From Nocardioides panzhihuensis (lineage in GTDB: Bacteria; Actinomycetota; Actinomycetes; Propionibacteriales; Nocardioidaceae), in the NCBI RefSeq assembly GCF_013408335.1, contig NZ_JACBZR010000001.1, positions 3,945,501 through 4,009,500 of the forward strand: a DNA stretch of 64,000 nt, read 5' to 3'. Below are positions 26,388 through 36,050 of the stretch, piece by piece. Numbering within the stretch: the first letter of the stretch is position 1; every line of letters begins with the position of its first letter. The notes beneath the pieces were generated by a model. The model did no database searches. It was not told the DNA's origin and worked only from the letters and a program-made list of their open reading frames with translations. The position numbers were made by a program, and so were the translations under genes.

Positions 26388-26668
26388 TGCTCTACCACGT
26401 ACGCATGGACGTCCGGATCCCGCACGACCTGGATCCGGACGTCCGTGACGACACGATCGCCCGCGAGAAGGCCTACGCGCAGGAGCTCCAGCGCGCCGGG
26501 AAGTGGCCGCACCTGTGGCGGATCGCCGGGGAGTACGCCAACTTCTCGGTCTTCGACGTCGAGTCCCACGACGAGCTGCACCAGATCCTGTCCGGATTGC
26601 CACTGTTCCCCTACATGGACGTCCAGGTCACCCCGCTGGCCAAGCACCCTTCCGACATCAACAACTGA
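26387..26668 (+). CDS. catC: Muconolactone delta-isomerase
   Basis: The 93-residue protein matches the small decameric CatC family: MLYHVRMDVRIPHDL start, EKAYAQELQRAGKWPHLWRI, and GLPLFPYMDVQVTPLAKHPS. It isomerises muconolactone to 3-oxoadipate enol-lactone. It shares one base with the catA stop (TGATG). Genes for the later oxoadipate steps are not in this window. Confidence 0.96.
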   Translation: MLYHVRMDVRIPHDLDPDVRDDTIAREKAYAQELQRAGKWPHLWRIAGEYANFSVFDVESHDELHQILSGLPLFPYMDVQVTPLAKHPSDINN

Positions 26669-26690
26669 GGAATCCGCCTCGGTCGCGCCC

Positions 26691-26722
26691 CTCGGCCCCT
26701 CCGCACCGGCGGAGGGGCCGAG
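26691..26722. terminator. Hairpin terminator between catC and the PucR-type gene
   Basis: A perfect 14-bp stem (ctcggcccctccgc, 26691-26704; 26709-26722) with loop accg lies immediately after catC and ends one base before the stop codon of the convergent regulator gene. It can serve both strands. Confidence 0.85.
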
Positions 26723-27913
26723 TCATGTCCCTGGGCGAGGGTCCATCGCCCAGGGACCGAGACCAGCGAGCTGCGCCATCCGGATTCCCGTGTGGAGCTC
26801 ACGGCGCAGCACCCCGTCACGCAAGTCCTCGTCGATGGCCTCCCGCACCTTGTCGAGACGGTAGTAGAGCGTCGATCGATGGATGTTGAGCATTCGTGCT
26901 GTCTGCTGGGCGTCGCCCCCAGAGCCGAGGTAGCGATCGAGCGTGTCGAGCAGGTCGATGCCGAGCCCGTGATCGAGCAGCCGCCGCACTGCCGGAGGGA
27001 GGTCGTCAGTCTTCAACAACTCCAACGGAAGCCGGGCCAGGGTCGCATCCAGTCCTGCCCGATCCCACTCCAGCACGATGGGGTGGTCCTGTGGTGCGAA
27101 GCAGGTCGCACGCCAAGCCAGCCGCGCGCGAGCGAAGGAATGTTGGACGTCCTCGATCGCTCCGAGCGGGCCGATCCCGGCCCGTACTCCGATGACCTCT
27201 GGTCCCTGCAGCAGCCGAGTCAGTCGGGGGACGACGACCGGTCGGGGGAACACCAGCACGCCCAGGCCGTCCGGCAGCGCCGCGCCGACCACTGAAGCGG
27301 TCGAGCTCTGTGCCACGAAGCTCGTCGTCACACTGACCGCCAGGGCCGACTTCTCCGCATCCCGCGAGGAGGTCGAGCGCGGGTCGACACCGAGCGCGAC
27401 TGCGCAGTAGCGACCGGAGTCGCTCAGGACCCGCTCGCCGAGCAGTCCCTCGGCCGCCGCCGCTCGGCTGTCCGGGTCACCTGTCACCAGGTCGACGGTC
27501 AGCTCGCGTGCCCTCCGGTGGTCGCGCTCGGCATGGGCGTTACGCAGCGCGAGCAGGTCGCCGAGCTCGGGCGCTTTGCCGAGCAACCGTTCGCGGACGT
27601 CCTCAGGCACCTCGTCGTCACCCAGCACCATCAGCAGGTGACCCACGATCCGATGGCTTCGCTCAGTCAGCCGGACGAAGAGGCAGCGTCCCAGTCCGGG
27701 TCTGGCCTCGATGATGTCCGCCTGGGTGAAGGTGCGCGGCACCGACCAGGAGTCGCTATGGGTGAGCAAGTGCGCGAGTCGGCGCCGGTCACGATCGGAC
27801 TCGTGGATGGAGTAGCCCACCACGCGCATCGCTTCGTCGAGGAGCACGAGGCGGCGACCGACGACCTCGGAAAGGTCTTGGAGCGCGTCGTCGAGATCAG
27901 GGATCCGCTGCAC
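26723..27913 (-). CDS. PucR/CdaR-type transcriptional regulator
   Basis: The 396-residue protein ends with a PucR C-terminal helix-turn-helix (DLLDTLDRYLGSGGDAQQTARMLNIHRSTLYYRLDKVREAI, ~335-375), preceded by a GGDEF-like region (~150-290). The N-terminus is a sensor-like domain. It diverges from the salicylate-hydroxylase-like gene over 125 bp that contain two perfect palindromes, so it probably regulates that gene and the coupled transporter. Confidence 0.88.
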   Translation of the reverse strand: MQRIPDLDDALQDLSEVVGRRLVLLDEAMRVVGYSIHESDRDRRRLAHLLTHSDSWSVPRTFTQADIIEARPGLGRCLFVRLTERSHRIVGHLLMVLGDDEVPEDVRERLLGKAPELGDLLALRNAHAERDHRRARELTVDLVTGDPDSRAAAAEGLLGERVLSDSGRYCAVALGVDPRSTSSRDAEKSALAVSVTTSFVAQSSTASVVGAALPDGLGVLVFPRPVVVPRLTRLLQGPEVIGVRAGIGPLGAIEDVQHSFARARLAWRATCFAPQDHPIVLEWDRAGLDATLARLPLELLKTDDLPPAVRRLLDHGLGIDLLDTLDRYLGSGGDAQQTARMLNIHRSTLYYRLDKVREAIDEDLRDGVLRRELHTGIRMAQLAGLGPWAMDPRPGT

Positions 27914-27928
27914 GAGACATCACCTTAG

Positions 27929-27945
27929 TCCGACACAGTGTCGGA
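27929..27945. promoter_or_regulatory. Perfect 17-bp palindrome in the PucR / monooxygenase promoter region
   Basis: tccgacac-a-gtgtcgga is a perfect inverted repeat with 8-bp arms, 15 bp upstream of the pucR-type start. Candidate operator for autoregulation. Confidence 0.6.
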
Positions 27946-27962
27946 ATTTCGACGTGACGGTT

Positions 27963-27983
27963 GCCACATCGGACCGATGTGGC
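27963..27983. promoter_or_regulatory. Perfect 21-bp palindrome upstream of the monooxygenase gene
   Basis: Arms gccacatcgg (27963-27972) and ccgatgtggc (27974-27983) are perfect around a single central a. The site covers the expected -35 position for a tagcgt -10 at 28001-28006. It differs in sequence from the neighbouring palindrome, so two regulators or two site classes may be involved. Confidence 0.65.
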
Positions 27984-28038
27984 CACCCGTCGCCGAGACC
28001 TAGCGTCGGGGCATCACACATCAACGAAGGGAAACCCC

Positions 28039-29259
28039 ATGACGACCCCGCGCATCGTCATCGTCGGCGCCGGCATCGGTGGCTTGACGCTCGCGATCGA
28101 GCTCCGCCGTCGAGGCCTCGAGCCCCAGGTGTACGAACAGGCCGAGGAGCTTCGTGAGGTCGGGGCCGCTGTCGCCCTGTCCGCCAACGCGACCCGCTTC
28201 CTGCGCGACCGCCTCGGAGTCGGCGACGCGATGGCGGAGAGCTCCGCCGTCGTGGACGGCCTGATCTTCCGCGACGGCCGCAGCGGCGAGGCCATCGGTC
28301 GCCTGCTCTCCGGTGAGGAGTACCACCGGCGCTGCGGCGCGCCGTACTACGGCATCCACCGCGCAGATCTTCAGCAGATCCTCTCCGGCCGGCTCGGGGC
28401 CGAGGGCCTGCACCTCGGGAAACGACTGGTCTCGGTCGACGACTCCGGGGCCGCGGCGAGGCTGCACTTCGCCGACGGCGAGGTCGTCGAAGCGGACCTG
28501 GTGATCGGAGCCGACGGCGCCAGGTCGCTGCTGCGAACGCATGTGGTCGGATACGACGACGCCCGCTTCTCCGGCAGCTTCGGCTGGCGCGGCATCGTTC
28601 CGCGTGCCCACCTCGACCTGCTTCCCGATCCCGAGGCGATCCAGTTCTGGATGGGCCCGTCGGGACACCTGCTGCACTACCCGATCGGCAACGGCGACCA
28701 CAACTTCCTGCTGGTCAAGCGGCTGAAGGGCCCCTGGCCCCAGCAAGCCTGGCTCGACTCCGGCGCCGACGACGAGCACGTCAGGGCGTTCGCGGGCTGG
28801 CATCCCGCCGTACTCCAGATGATCGGCGCGGTTCCCGGTGGCGACAAGTGGGGCCTCTTCCAGCGCCCCCCGCTGCACTCATGGAGCAAGGGCCGGATCA
28901 CTCTGCTCGGTGATGCCGCACACGCGCTGGTGCCGCACCACGGCCAGGGCGCGAACCAATCGATCGAGGACGCGATAGTGCTTGCCGACTGCCTCCTCAG
29001 CGGTCCGGCCGACGGCAACGACTGGGACACGGCGCGCCGCGTCTACCAGGAGCGGCGCCTGGAACGAACCCGCAAGGTGCAGATCGCTTCGATCACCACC
29101 GCCGATGTGCTGCACCTGCCTGATGGTCCGCGGGCAGATGCCCGCAACGTACGGCTGGGCGGGCCGCGGGCCTGGGACCGTCACCTGGCCTGGATCCACG
29201 AGTTCGTCGCAGACGCCGGATCGGGCGCCGTCGCAGCGTTGGCTGGGAGCGCTCGATGA
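28039..29259 (+). CDS. FAD-dependent aromatic monooxygenase, salicylate 1-hydroxylase-like
   Basis: The 406-residue protein is a class A flavoprotein hydroxylase: GAGIGGLTLAIEL at the N-terminus, GADGARS in the middle and LLGDAAHALVPHHGQGANQSIEDA near 290. This family includes salicylate, 6-hydroxynicotinate and 3-hydroxybenzoate hydroxylases. Next to the catechol genes, salicylate to catechol is the best guess, not proven. The ATG at 28039 follows gaaggg. The stop overlaps the transporter start (ATGA). Confidence 0.87.
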   Translation: MTTPRIVIVGAGIGGLTLAIELRRRGLEPQVYEQAEELREVGAAVALSANATRFLRDRLGVGDAMAESSAVVDGLIFRDGRSGEAIGRLLSGEEYHRRCGAPYYGIHRADLQQILSGRLGAEGLHLGKRLVSVDDSGAAARLHFADGEVVEADLVIGADGARSLLRTHVVGYDDARFSGSFGWRGIVPRAHLDLLPDPEAIQFWMGPSGHLLHYPIGNGDHNFLLVKRLKGPWPQQAWLDSGADDEHVRAFAGWHPAVLQMIGAVPGGDKWGLFQRPPLHSWSKGRITLLGDAAHALVPHHGQGANQSIEDAIVLADCLLSGPADGNDWDTARRVYQERRLERTRKVQIASITTADVLHLPDGPRADARNVRLGGPRAWDRHLAWIHEFVADAGSGAVAALAGSAR

Positions 29260-30569
29260 GCACGGTAGGGAGGACGGCCGGCAGCACGACGGTCGCCCGG
29301 CGGAGTCCGCTGGTGATCGTGGCGGTCGCCTTTGCCGCGATCGTCCTCGACGGCTATGACCTGATGGTCTACGGCGCGATGATTCCCGAGCTGCTCGCTC
29401 ATCCCACCTGGGACCTGTCCAAGTCCGAGGCCGGGATGATCGGCAGCTACACCACCCTCGGCATGCTCGTCGGGGCTCTGGCCGTCGGAGCGCTGGCCGA
29501 CATCCTGGGTCGACGTCGCCTGATCCTGCTGAGCATCGGCTCGTTCTCCCTCGCCACCGTCGCCACCGCGATGGCTCCCACCCCGGAGCTTTTCGGCCTG
29601 TTCCGGCTGCTCGCGGGAATCGGGCTGGGCGGGGTGATGCCGACGGCGATCGCACTGACGGTGGAGTACGCCCCGCCGGGGAAGAAGCAGCTCTACAACG
29701 CGGCCATGTTCATCGGATACGCCTTCGGCGGAGTGTTCGCGGCGATCGCCGCCCTGATCTGGCTGGAGTCTGCAGGCTTCAGGACTTTGCTGTGGATCGG
29801 TGCGATCCCGGGCCTGCTGCTCCTCCCGATCGTCTACAAGCTGCTCCCGGAGTCGGTCGGTTACCTGCGGCGCCGCGGCCTTTCCGCCCAGGCGGACGCG
29901 CTCGCCGAGCAGTACGGACTGGTGAGCGACGACCCGACCCCCGGCACCCGTGATGCGGGCGGCGCCATCCGCTACCTGCTCGGCCCGGGCAGGATCGTTC
30001 CGCTCGCCCTCTTCTCGGTCGCGTCCTTCTCCGGCCTGCTGCTTGTCTACGGTCTCAACACCTGGCTACCCCAGATCATGCGGTCCGCCGGATACCCGCT
30101 CGGCTCGGCGATCAGCTTCCTGCTGGTCCTCAATCTCGGCGCGGTCGTGGGGACCGTCGCCGCTGGCGCGCTAGCCGACCGCCTGGGCGAGAAGATCGCG
30201 GTCGCCCTCTGCTTCCTCGCGGCAACCGTGACGCTGCTGACGCTTGCCTATCAGCCGCCGACCGGCCTGCTCTACGTGTGCGTCGCCGTCGCCGGGCTCG
30301 GCTCGATCGGCACACAGATCCTGGTCAACGGGTACGCCGCGGCGTACTTCCCAGCGTGGACACGGAGCACCGCCGTCGGTATCACCCTCGGCCTCGGACG
30401 GGTCGGTGCCGTGGTCGCCCCGAGCATGATCGGGTTCGTCATGGATGCAGATCTCGGCTTCCGCTGGAACTTCTACTCGTTCGTGATCCCGGCTGTCCTC
30501 GGCCTGGTGATGATCCTGCTCGTACCTGCGCGGCGCCGTGTCCGAGGGGCCACACCCGCTCGCCTCTGA
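29256..30569 (+). CDS. Aromatic-acid MFS transporter, AAHS family
   Basis: The 437-residue protein has 12 membrane segments with DGYDLMVYGAMIPEL in TM1, ADILGRRRL loop and FSGLLLVYGLNTWLPQIM. It is a paralogue of benK in this window. Translational coupling to the monooxygenase suggests it imports that enzyme's substrate (salicylate or another hydroxybenzoate). Confidence 0.9.
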   Translation: MSTVGRTAGSTTVARRSPLVIVAVAFAAIVLDGYDLMVYGAMIPELLAHPTWDLSKSEAGMIGSYTTLGMLVGALAVGALADILGRRRLILLSIGSFSLATVATAMAPTPELFGLFRLLAGIGLGGVMPTAIALTVEYAPPGKKQLYNAAMFIGYAFGGVFAAIAALIWLESAGFRTLLWIGAIPGLLLLPIVYKLLPESVGYLRRRGLSAQADALAEQYGLVSDDPTPGTRDAGGAIRYLLGPGRIVPLALFSVASFSGLLLVYGLNTWLPQIMRSAGYPLGSAISFLLVLNLGAVVGTVAAGALADRLGEKIAVALCFLAATVTLLTLAYQPPTGLLYVCVAVAGLGSIGTQILVNGYAAAYFPAWTRSTAVGITLGLGRVGAVVAPSMIGFVMDADLGFRWNFYSFVIPAVLGLVMILLVPARRRVRGATPARL

Positions 30570-30603
30570 GAGACAGGCGACTCGGCAAGGACCGCGAGCC
30601 GAG

Positions 30604-33600
30604 CTAGTCGCCGAGCAGCTCGAGCGCGCGGTCGGCCTCGTGCCGCAACGGCGCGAAGCCGTGCTCGACCGCGAGCTGCCGGCCCTTGGCGGCGTGGGTC
30701 CGGGCGGCCTCGTGGTCGCCCTCGGCATGGAGTGCCTGCGCCAGCCCGACCCGGGCACGGGTCTCGGTGAACGAGGCGACGTGGGTGTGACTGAGCCGCA
30801 CTGCGTACTCATAGGTCTCGGCGGCGTCGCGGAGGCTTCCCGTCGCATAGAGAGCGGCCGCATAGCTGCAGGCCGTGGAGGCGACGAAACGTACGTCCCC
30901 GTGGGCCCGCGCGGTCAGGTGAGCCCGGTCGGCGAGCTCGAGCGCCGAGGCGTGGTCGCCACGGACCAGGGCGAGCAGGCTGAGCTCCTCGAGCGCGTTG
31001 GCCTCCGCGAACGGGCTGCGGTTGCGGGTGGCCTGCGCCAGCGCTGACTCCAGCCGAGCGCTTGCCGAGTCGAGCAGGCCCAGGGCCCGCTCGGCCGCGG
31101 CCAGGGTGGAGAGCTCGAGCGGGGTGGCGCTGCCCTGCACCTCGCTCAGCTCGACGGCCACGAGATGGTGGCGGCGCCCCTCCTCGAAACGGCCCTGCTG
31201 GGTGCAGGCGATGCCGAGTGCCTGGTGCGCCCACGCACGCAGTCCCTCGGTGCCGGGTGCCTCGCCGAGGATCTCCAAGGCGCGCGCGTAGGCGGACTCC
31301 GCCTCGCGTCCCGAGTCCGCGACGCGGTGGCGGTGACCGTCGACGATCGCCGCGAAGGCCTGACCCTTCCTCCAGCCGCTGGTGTCGAGGAGCGTGCGGG
31401 CACGATCCGACTCCGCCCAGGCCTCGTCCATGCGACCCAGGACCCCGAGCACATCGACCCGCAGCGTACGCAGGAAGGCCTCGGCCCGCACCTCACCCTC
31501 CAGCATGGCGGCCTCGGCTCCGACCGTCATCAGGTCGAGGTAGGTGGTCACGTCGAGGCGGGTGCGGTAGTGGATCCTGGACTGGTCGACGAGCTTCCAG
31601 GCGTAGTGGCGCTGCTGCGGGTCGGCCCCGGCCTGCTTCACGAACGCGATCAGCAGCTGCGCCTCGTGGTCGAGCCAGGTGCGAGCGTCGTCAGCCGAGT
31701 CGAAACGACTGCCCGGCGAGGGCTCGATCTCCAGCGCGCGCAGGCGCCCCGGATAGGTGGTGTCGGCGGCGCTGACGGTGGTGTCGAGCAGCCAGTCGGC
31801 AAGCCGGCCCTGCGCCTCCTGCTGCTCGAGGTCGGCCGCGGCCAGATCACCAGCATGGAGCCGGAGGAGGTCGTGGTAGTGGTAGCGCCCGACGCCGTCC
31901 TCGGAGACGACGGTCTGCAGCATGTTGGCGTCGACCAGGTCCTCGAGCAGCCGCTGTGCGGTCTCCGGGTCGCGGGCGAGGACGGCACCCGCCGGAGCAG
32001 GGTCGAAGTCGTAGGCCGAGATCAGCGAGCACAACCGGAAGGCACGCTGCACCTCGGCAGGCATCGCCGAATAGGAGATCTCGAGGCTGGCCGCGACGCT
32101 CACCTCGCCGACGGCCAGCTCGGCGAGCCGGTGGGAGCTCGCGCTCAGCCGGTCGGCGTACGTCTCGATCGACCACTCCGGCCGGCTCAGCAACCGCGCC
32201 GCAGCGATCCTGAGCGCCAGCGGGAGACGGCCGCACGCCAGCGCCAACGACTCGCTCGCGCGAGGTGCGGCGGCGACCCGCTCCGCGCCGACGATCGCGC
32301 CGACCAGAGCGACGGAGGCCTCGATGCTGAGCTCGCCGAGGTGGATCTGGCGGCCGAGGTCGATCATGCCCGCGAGCGCCGGCAGCCGGTGTCGGCTCGT
32401 GAGGATCGTCCGGCTCTCGCCGAGACCGGGCAGCAGCGGGACGACCTGGCCAGGACTGTCGACGCTGTCCAGCACGATCAGCATCCGCCGGTCGGAGAGC
32501 TCGCTGCGGAGCAGCGCCGCGGCGTCGGCGTCGTCTGTCGGGATCTGCTGGCCGGAGAGGCCGAGCGAGCGCAGGAACCGCCTCAGCACCAAGCCGGGTG
32601 CCACCGCCTCTCCCGAGACGCCGTGGAGGTCGGCGTAGAGCTGTCCGTCGGGGAAGTCATCGGTCAGGCGGGCCGCGGCGGTGAGCGCCAGCGTGCTCTT
32701 CCCGGAGCCGGCCGGTCCGGTGACGAGCACCGCCGCACCGCCATCCTCGCCGAGGCCGGCGGTCAGCGTCGCGAGCTCGGCCTCACGTCCGATCAGCGCC
32801 GGCGCCGCCGGCACCTCGCGAGGTACGTCACGCCTGCGTGCACCCTCGACCAGGGTCGGCCGCCGGGCGTGCCATCGTCCTTCCAGGGTGCCTTGGCGGA
32901 CGTCCTCGAGGACCGGGCTCGGGTCGAGCCCGAGCTCCTCGGCCAGGACGGATCGGACCGTCTCGTACGCGGCGAGCGCCTCGGCCTGGCGTCCGGCCGC
33001 CGCCAGCACCTTCACGTACGCCGCCCACAGCGGCTCGTCCAGAGGACGCAGGCGGGCGAGCTCGCTCACGACCGGGAGCGCCTCGATGGCCTGTCCCTCC
33101 GCCACGCTGAGGCCGGCCCATCTGAGCGCGACCGCGACGTACTCGTTCTCGACGGAGCTCGACAGCCACGGCGCCTCCTCGAACCGGTCGGGACGCCCGC
33201 GCCACAGGCGCACGGCCTCGGTCAAGGTGTCCAGGTCGGCGTCGGCGGCGAGCTCGCGGAAGCGGACGAGGTCGAGCTCTTCGGGGGTGGCGTCGAGACC
33301 GAGCGCGTTGCCGTCGTGGGTCACCGTGATCGGTGCGACGAGGGCCCGCAGCCGCCGGAGCAGCTGGGCCATCCGCTTGCCGGCCGCGTCCGAGGTCAGC
33401 TCCGGCCACAGCAGGTCGAGCAGCTCGTCGCGCCCGACCTTCTCTCCCGGATCCAGAGCCAGCCGCCTCAGCAGCAGCCCGACCTGCTCAGGCAGGTCGA
33501 GCGCCACCCCGTCTCGGACCACGAGGGTCGGGCCGAGCACGGAGACGCTCACGACCGCGCTGTCCTCGGCGTCCCGGCTCGGCGCGGGGGCCTCGGTGAA

Positions 33601-33804
33601 CTCCGCCGCCTCCTCCGGGGTCAGGTCGAGCGCGCGGGCGAGCGCACGCAGGGATGCCGCCCTCGGTCGCCTCGTCCGGCCCTGCTCCAGGTCGCGGATC
33701 GAGGCGACGCTGACGCCGGCAGCCTCGGCGAGCGCGCCCTGCGTCAGGGAACGCTCCTCGCGCAGCAGCCGCAGCCTGATGCCGAGCAAACCCTCAAGGC
33801 GCAC
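30604..33804 (-). CDS. SARP-type regulator with XRE HTH, BTAD, NB-ARC and TPR domains
   Basis: The 1066-residue protein has an XRE-like helix-turn-helix (RLRLLREERSLTQGALAEAAGVSVASIRDLEQGR, 1-70), an OmpR-like winged helix plus BTAD (~85-310; AYETVRSVLAEELGLDPSP), an NB-ARC ATPase (~335-600; Walker A VTGPAGSGKST, RMLIVLDSVDSP) and C-terminal TPRs. This is the AfsR/SARP plan with an extra XRE domain. Such proteins activate antibiotic, export or stress genes. It converges on the aromatic transporter and precedes nothing obvious downstream; MMPL is upstream on the same strand. Target unknown. Confidence 0.88.
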   Translation of the reverse strand: MRLEGLLGIRLRLLREERSLTQGALAEAAGVSVASIRDLEQGRTRRPRAASLRALARALDLTPEEAAEFTEAPAPSRDAEDSAVVSVSVLGPTLVVRDGVALDLPEQVGLLLRRLALDPGEKVGRDELLDLLWPELTSDAAGKRMAQLLRRLRALVAPITVTHDGNALGLDATPEELDLVRFRELAADADLDTLTEAVRLWRGRPDRFEEAPWLSSSVENEYVAVALRWAGLSVAEGQAIEALPVVSELARLRPLDEPLWAAYVKVLAAAGRQAEALAAYETVRSVLAEELGLDPSPVLEDVRQGTLEGRWHARRPTLVEGARRRDVPREVPAAPALIGREAELATLTAGLGEDGGAAVLVTGPAGSGKSTLALTAAARLTDDFPDGQLYADLHGVSGEAVAPGLVLRRFLRSLGLSGQQIPTDDADAAALLRSELSDRRMLIVLDSVDSPGQVVPLLPGLGESRTILTSRHRLPALAGMIDLGRQIHLGELSIEASVALVGAIVGAERVAAAPRASESLALACGRLPLALRIAAARLLSRPEWSIETYADRLSASSHRLAELAVGEVSVAASLEISYSAMPAEVQRAFRLCSLISAYDFDPAPAGAVLARDPETAQRLLEDLVDANMLQTVVSEDGVGRYHYHDLLRLHAGDLAAADLEQQEAQGRLADWLLDTTVSAADTTYPGRLRALEIEPSPGSRFDSADDARTWLDHEAQLLIAFVKQAGADPQQRHYAWKLVDQSRIHYRTRLDVTTYLDLMTVGAEAAMLEGEVRAEAFLRTLRVDVLGVLGRMDEAWAESDRARTLLDTSGWRKGQAFAAIVDGHRHRVADSGREAESAYARALEILGEAPGTEGLRAWAHQALGIACTQQGRFEEGRRHHLVAVELSEVQGSATPLELSTLAAAERALGLLDSASARLESALAQATRNRSPFAEANALEELSLLALVRGDHASALELADRAHLTARAHGDVRFVASTACSYAAALYATGSLRDAAETYEYAVRLSHTHVASFTETRARVGLAQALHAEGDHEAARTHAAKGRQLAVEHGFAPLRHEADRALELLGD

Positions 33805-33917
33805 CCTGGCCCCCGTAACGACCCCGAGTCTGGCGAATCACCACGAGAGCCTATCGGGTCGGGCGGCCGCTGACCCGTCAGGACGCCGCCCGACCTGCAA
33901 GAACGTTGTCCGAACGA

Positions 33918-35984
33918 TCAGGTGTCGATCGTCGACCCTTCGGCCTTCCGCCGGGAGATCGCCGCGGGCCACCAGATCCTGTCGCCGACCAGCGCGAAGA
34001 CCGCAGGCACCACCACGGTGCGGACGAGGAAGGTGTCGAGCAGGATGCCGAGGCCCACGATCAGACCAACCTGGGTCAACGTGATCAGGGGCAGCACGCC
34101 GAGCACCGCGAACACCGAGGCGAGCACGATGCCTGCACTGGTGATGACTCCGCCGGTCAAGCCGACCGCCATGACCATCGCATCGACGGTGTTGTGCTCG
34201 GCGGCCTCCTCCCGCGCACGCAGGACGAGGAACACCGTGTAGTCGATGCCGAGCGCCACCAGGAACAAGAAGGCGTAGAGCGGGGTGCTGACATCGAGCG
34301 CGGGGAACCCGAAGACGTGTGTGCTCATCCAGGCGCCCAGGCCGAGCGCCGACAGAGTTGCGATCACGCTGATGGCGACGAGCACCAGTGGCGTCACGAT
34401 CGACCGCAGCACCACGAAGAGCACCAGCAGCACGACCAGCAGGATCAACGGCACGATGACCTTGAGGTCGCGTACTGCACCGTCTCGGCTGTCCAGGTCC
34501 TTGGCCACGCTGCCGCCGACCAGAGCACCGGTCCCGTCCAGCTCGCTGCGCATCGTCTCGATCGTCTCGATGCTCTCCGCCGTCGCGGGCGCGTCCTCGA
34601 GGGTCGCGGTGATCTTCACCAGGTCGTCGCTCTTGCCGGACGGACGAGCGCTGTCGACCCCGTCGATCTGGTTGACCCGCGCGAGCACCTCCTCGGCCTC
34701 ATCGGCTCCCACCACGATCGTCACCGGATCGGCAGCACCGGGAGGGAAGTGCTTCGACAGCGTCTCCAGACCGTCGACGGACTCGGCGTCGACACGGAAC
34801 TGATCGGTCTGCGACAGGCCGACCTTGACGCCCAGGAGCCCCGAGGCCAGGACGCCGAGGATCACCGCGGCCGCGGCCAGCACCACTGCCGGACGGCTGA
34901 CCACCGTACGGGCGATCCGGAACCAGACACCGTCGCGCGACTTCTCCTCCTCGCCGTTGCGCGGGACGAACGGCCAGAAGAGGCCGCGGCCGAACAACGA
35001 CAGCGCGGCGGGCAGAGCGAAGAGAGCGAACAGCAGGGCGATCAGCAGACCGATGGCGGCCGAGATGCCCAGGGACCGGGTGTTCGGGGCGACGCTGAGC
35101 GTCAGCACCAGCAGCGCGAGCACGACAGTGAGGTTGCTGGCCACGATCGCCTCGCTGGATCCACGCACCGCGGCGGCGAGGGCGTCGCGGTGATGGGCGT
35201 GCCTTCGGAGCTCCTCGCGGTAGCGCGAGACCATCAGGAGCGCATAGTTCGTGCCGGCACCGAAGACCAGCACGCTGGTGATCCCCGACGTCGACCCGTC
35301 GAGGCCGGTGCCGATCCAGTCCGCGACGATCTGGGTCGCCACCGACGCGGTGCGATCAGCCACCGCGATCACGGTCAGCGGCACGAGCCACAGCACCGGC
35401 GAGCGGTAGGTCAGGATCAACAGGAGGGCAACGACGCCGGCCGTGACGAGGAGCAGACGCAGATCCGCACCCTCGAACGCCGAGGAGATGTCTGCGGCGA
35501 AGGCGGCACCGCCGGTGAGCTCGACCGTGAGGCCGTCGGGTCGGCCCTCGTCGGCCGCCTCGCGCAGGTCGTCCACGAGCTCGGTCAGATCGAGGCCGGT
35601 CACGTCGGCATCGACGTCGATGGCGACGATCAGCGCCTCGCCGTCAGTGGCCGGGATCGGTGGCGACACCTCGTTCCCGGTGATCTCGGCCCAACGCCGC
35701 GACACCTCGCCGACCCACTCCTGATCCTCCTCGGTCAGCCCACCGGAACGCTCGACCACCGCGACCGCGGGCAGCACGTCCCCGCCCGGAAAGCTCTGCT
35801 GGAGCTCCGCCACCTGCGCGGACTCGGCGTCCGCCGGCAGCGGGTCAGGGGCCGAGCTCGCGGACCCCAGCGACGATCCCACAGCCATCACCGCGCCGGC
35901 CAGGAGGAACGCGACCACCAGGACCACCCACGCCGTGGCCTTCCTCGTGGTGACTCGCGCGAGACGTTCTATCGCAGACCGCAT
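33918..35984 (-). CDS. MMPL/RND-family transporter
   Basis: The 688-residue protein has two copies of the RND membrane module: N-terminal TM (TAWVVLVVAFLLAGAVMAV), a first exported loop, TM2-6 with FGAGTNYALLMVSRYREEL, then a second half with LGIDYTVFLVLRAREEAAEH. The GxxYxxxL and GIDYTVFL motifs carry the proton-relay region. MMPL proteins export lipids or act in heavy-metal/drug efflux. It lies 66 bp downstream of the SDR end of the photolyase/CFA operon on the same strand, so it could be read from that operon, and 113 bp before the SARP gene. Confidence 0.9.
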   Translation of the reverse strand: MRSAIERLARVTTRKATAWVVLVVAFLLAGAVMAVGSSLGSASSAPDPLPADAESAQVAELQQSFPGGDVLPAVAVVERSGGLTEEDQEWVGEVSRRWAEITGNEVSPPIPATDGEALIVAIDVDADVTGLDLTELVDDLREAADEGRPDGLTVELTGGAAFAADISSAFEGADLRLLLVTAGVVALLLILTYRSPVLWLVPLTVIAVADRTASVATQIVADWIGTGLDGSTSGITSVLVFGAGTNYALLMVSRYREELRRHAHHRDALAAAVRGSSEAIVASNLTVVLALLVLTLSVAPNTRSLGISAAIGLLIALLFALFALPAALSLFGRGLFWPFVPRNGEEEKSRDGVWFRIARTVVSRPAVVLAAAAVILGVLASGLLGVKVGLSQTDQFRVDAESVDGLETLSKHFPPGAADPVTIVVGADEAEEVLARVNQIDGVDSARPSGKSDDLVKITATLEDAPATAESIETIETMRSELDGTGALVGGSVAKDLDSRDGAVRDLKVIVPLILLVVLLVLFVVLRSIVTPLVLVAISVIATLSALGLGAWMSTHVFGFPALDVSTPLYAFLFLVALGIDYTVFLVLRAREEAAEHNTVDAMVMAVGLTGGVITSAGIVLASVFAVLGVLPLITLTQVGLIVGLGILLDTFLVRTVVVPAVFALVGDRIWWPAAISRRKAEGSTIDT

Positions 35985-36050
35985 GGTCGGGGCCTTTCCA
36001 ATTGTCGTGTTGGTAGTTCGCGAAAGGGGGTCGCAGGACCGGGCAGAGAC

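Noticed and set aside
30570..30603. Hairpin between the convergent AAHS transporter and SARP genes
   Set aside because: Only a 6-bp stem with an 11-nt loop and a bulge; not a supported terminator.
31165..33873. Open frame of ~900 codons on the plus strand
   Set aside because: It lies opposite the SARP/NB-ARC gene, whose motifs are clear, and its product shows only high-GC low-complexity sequence with no family motifs.
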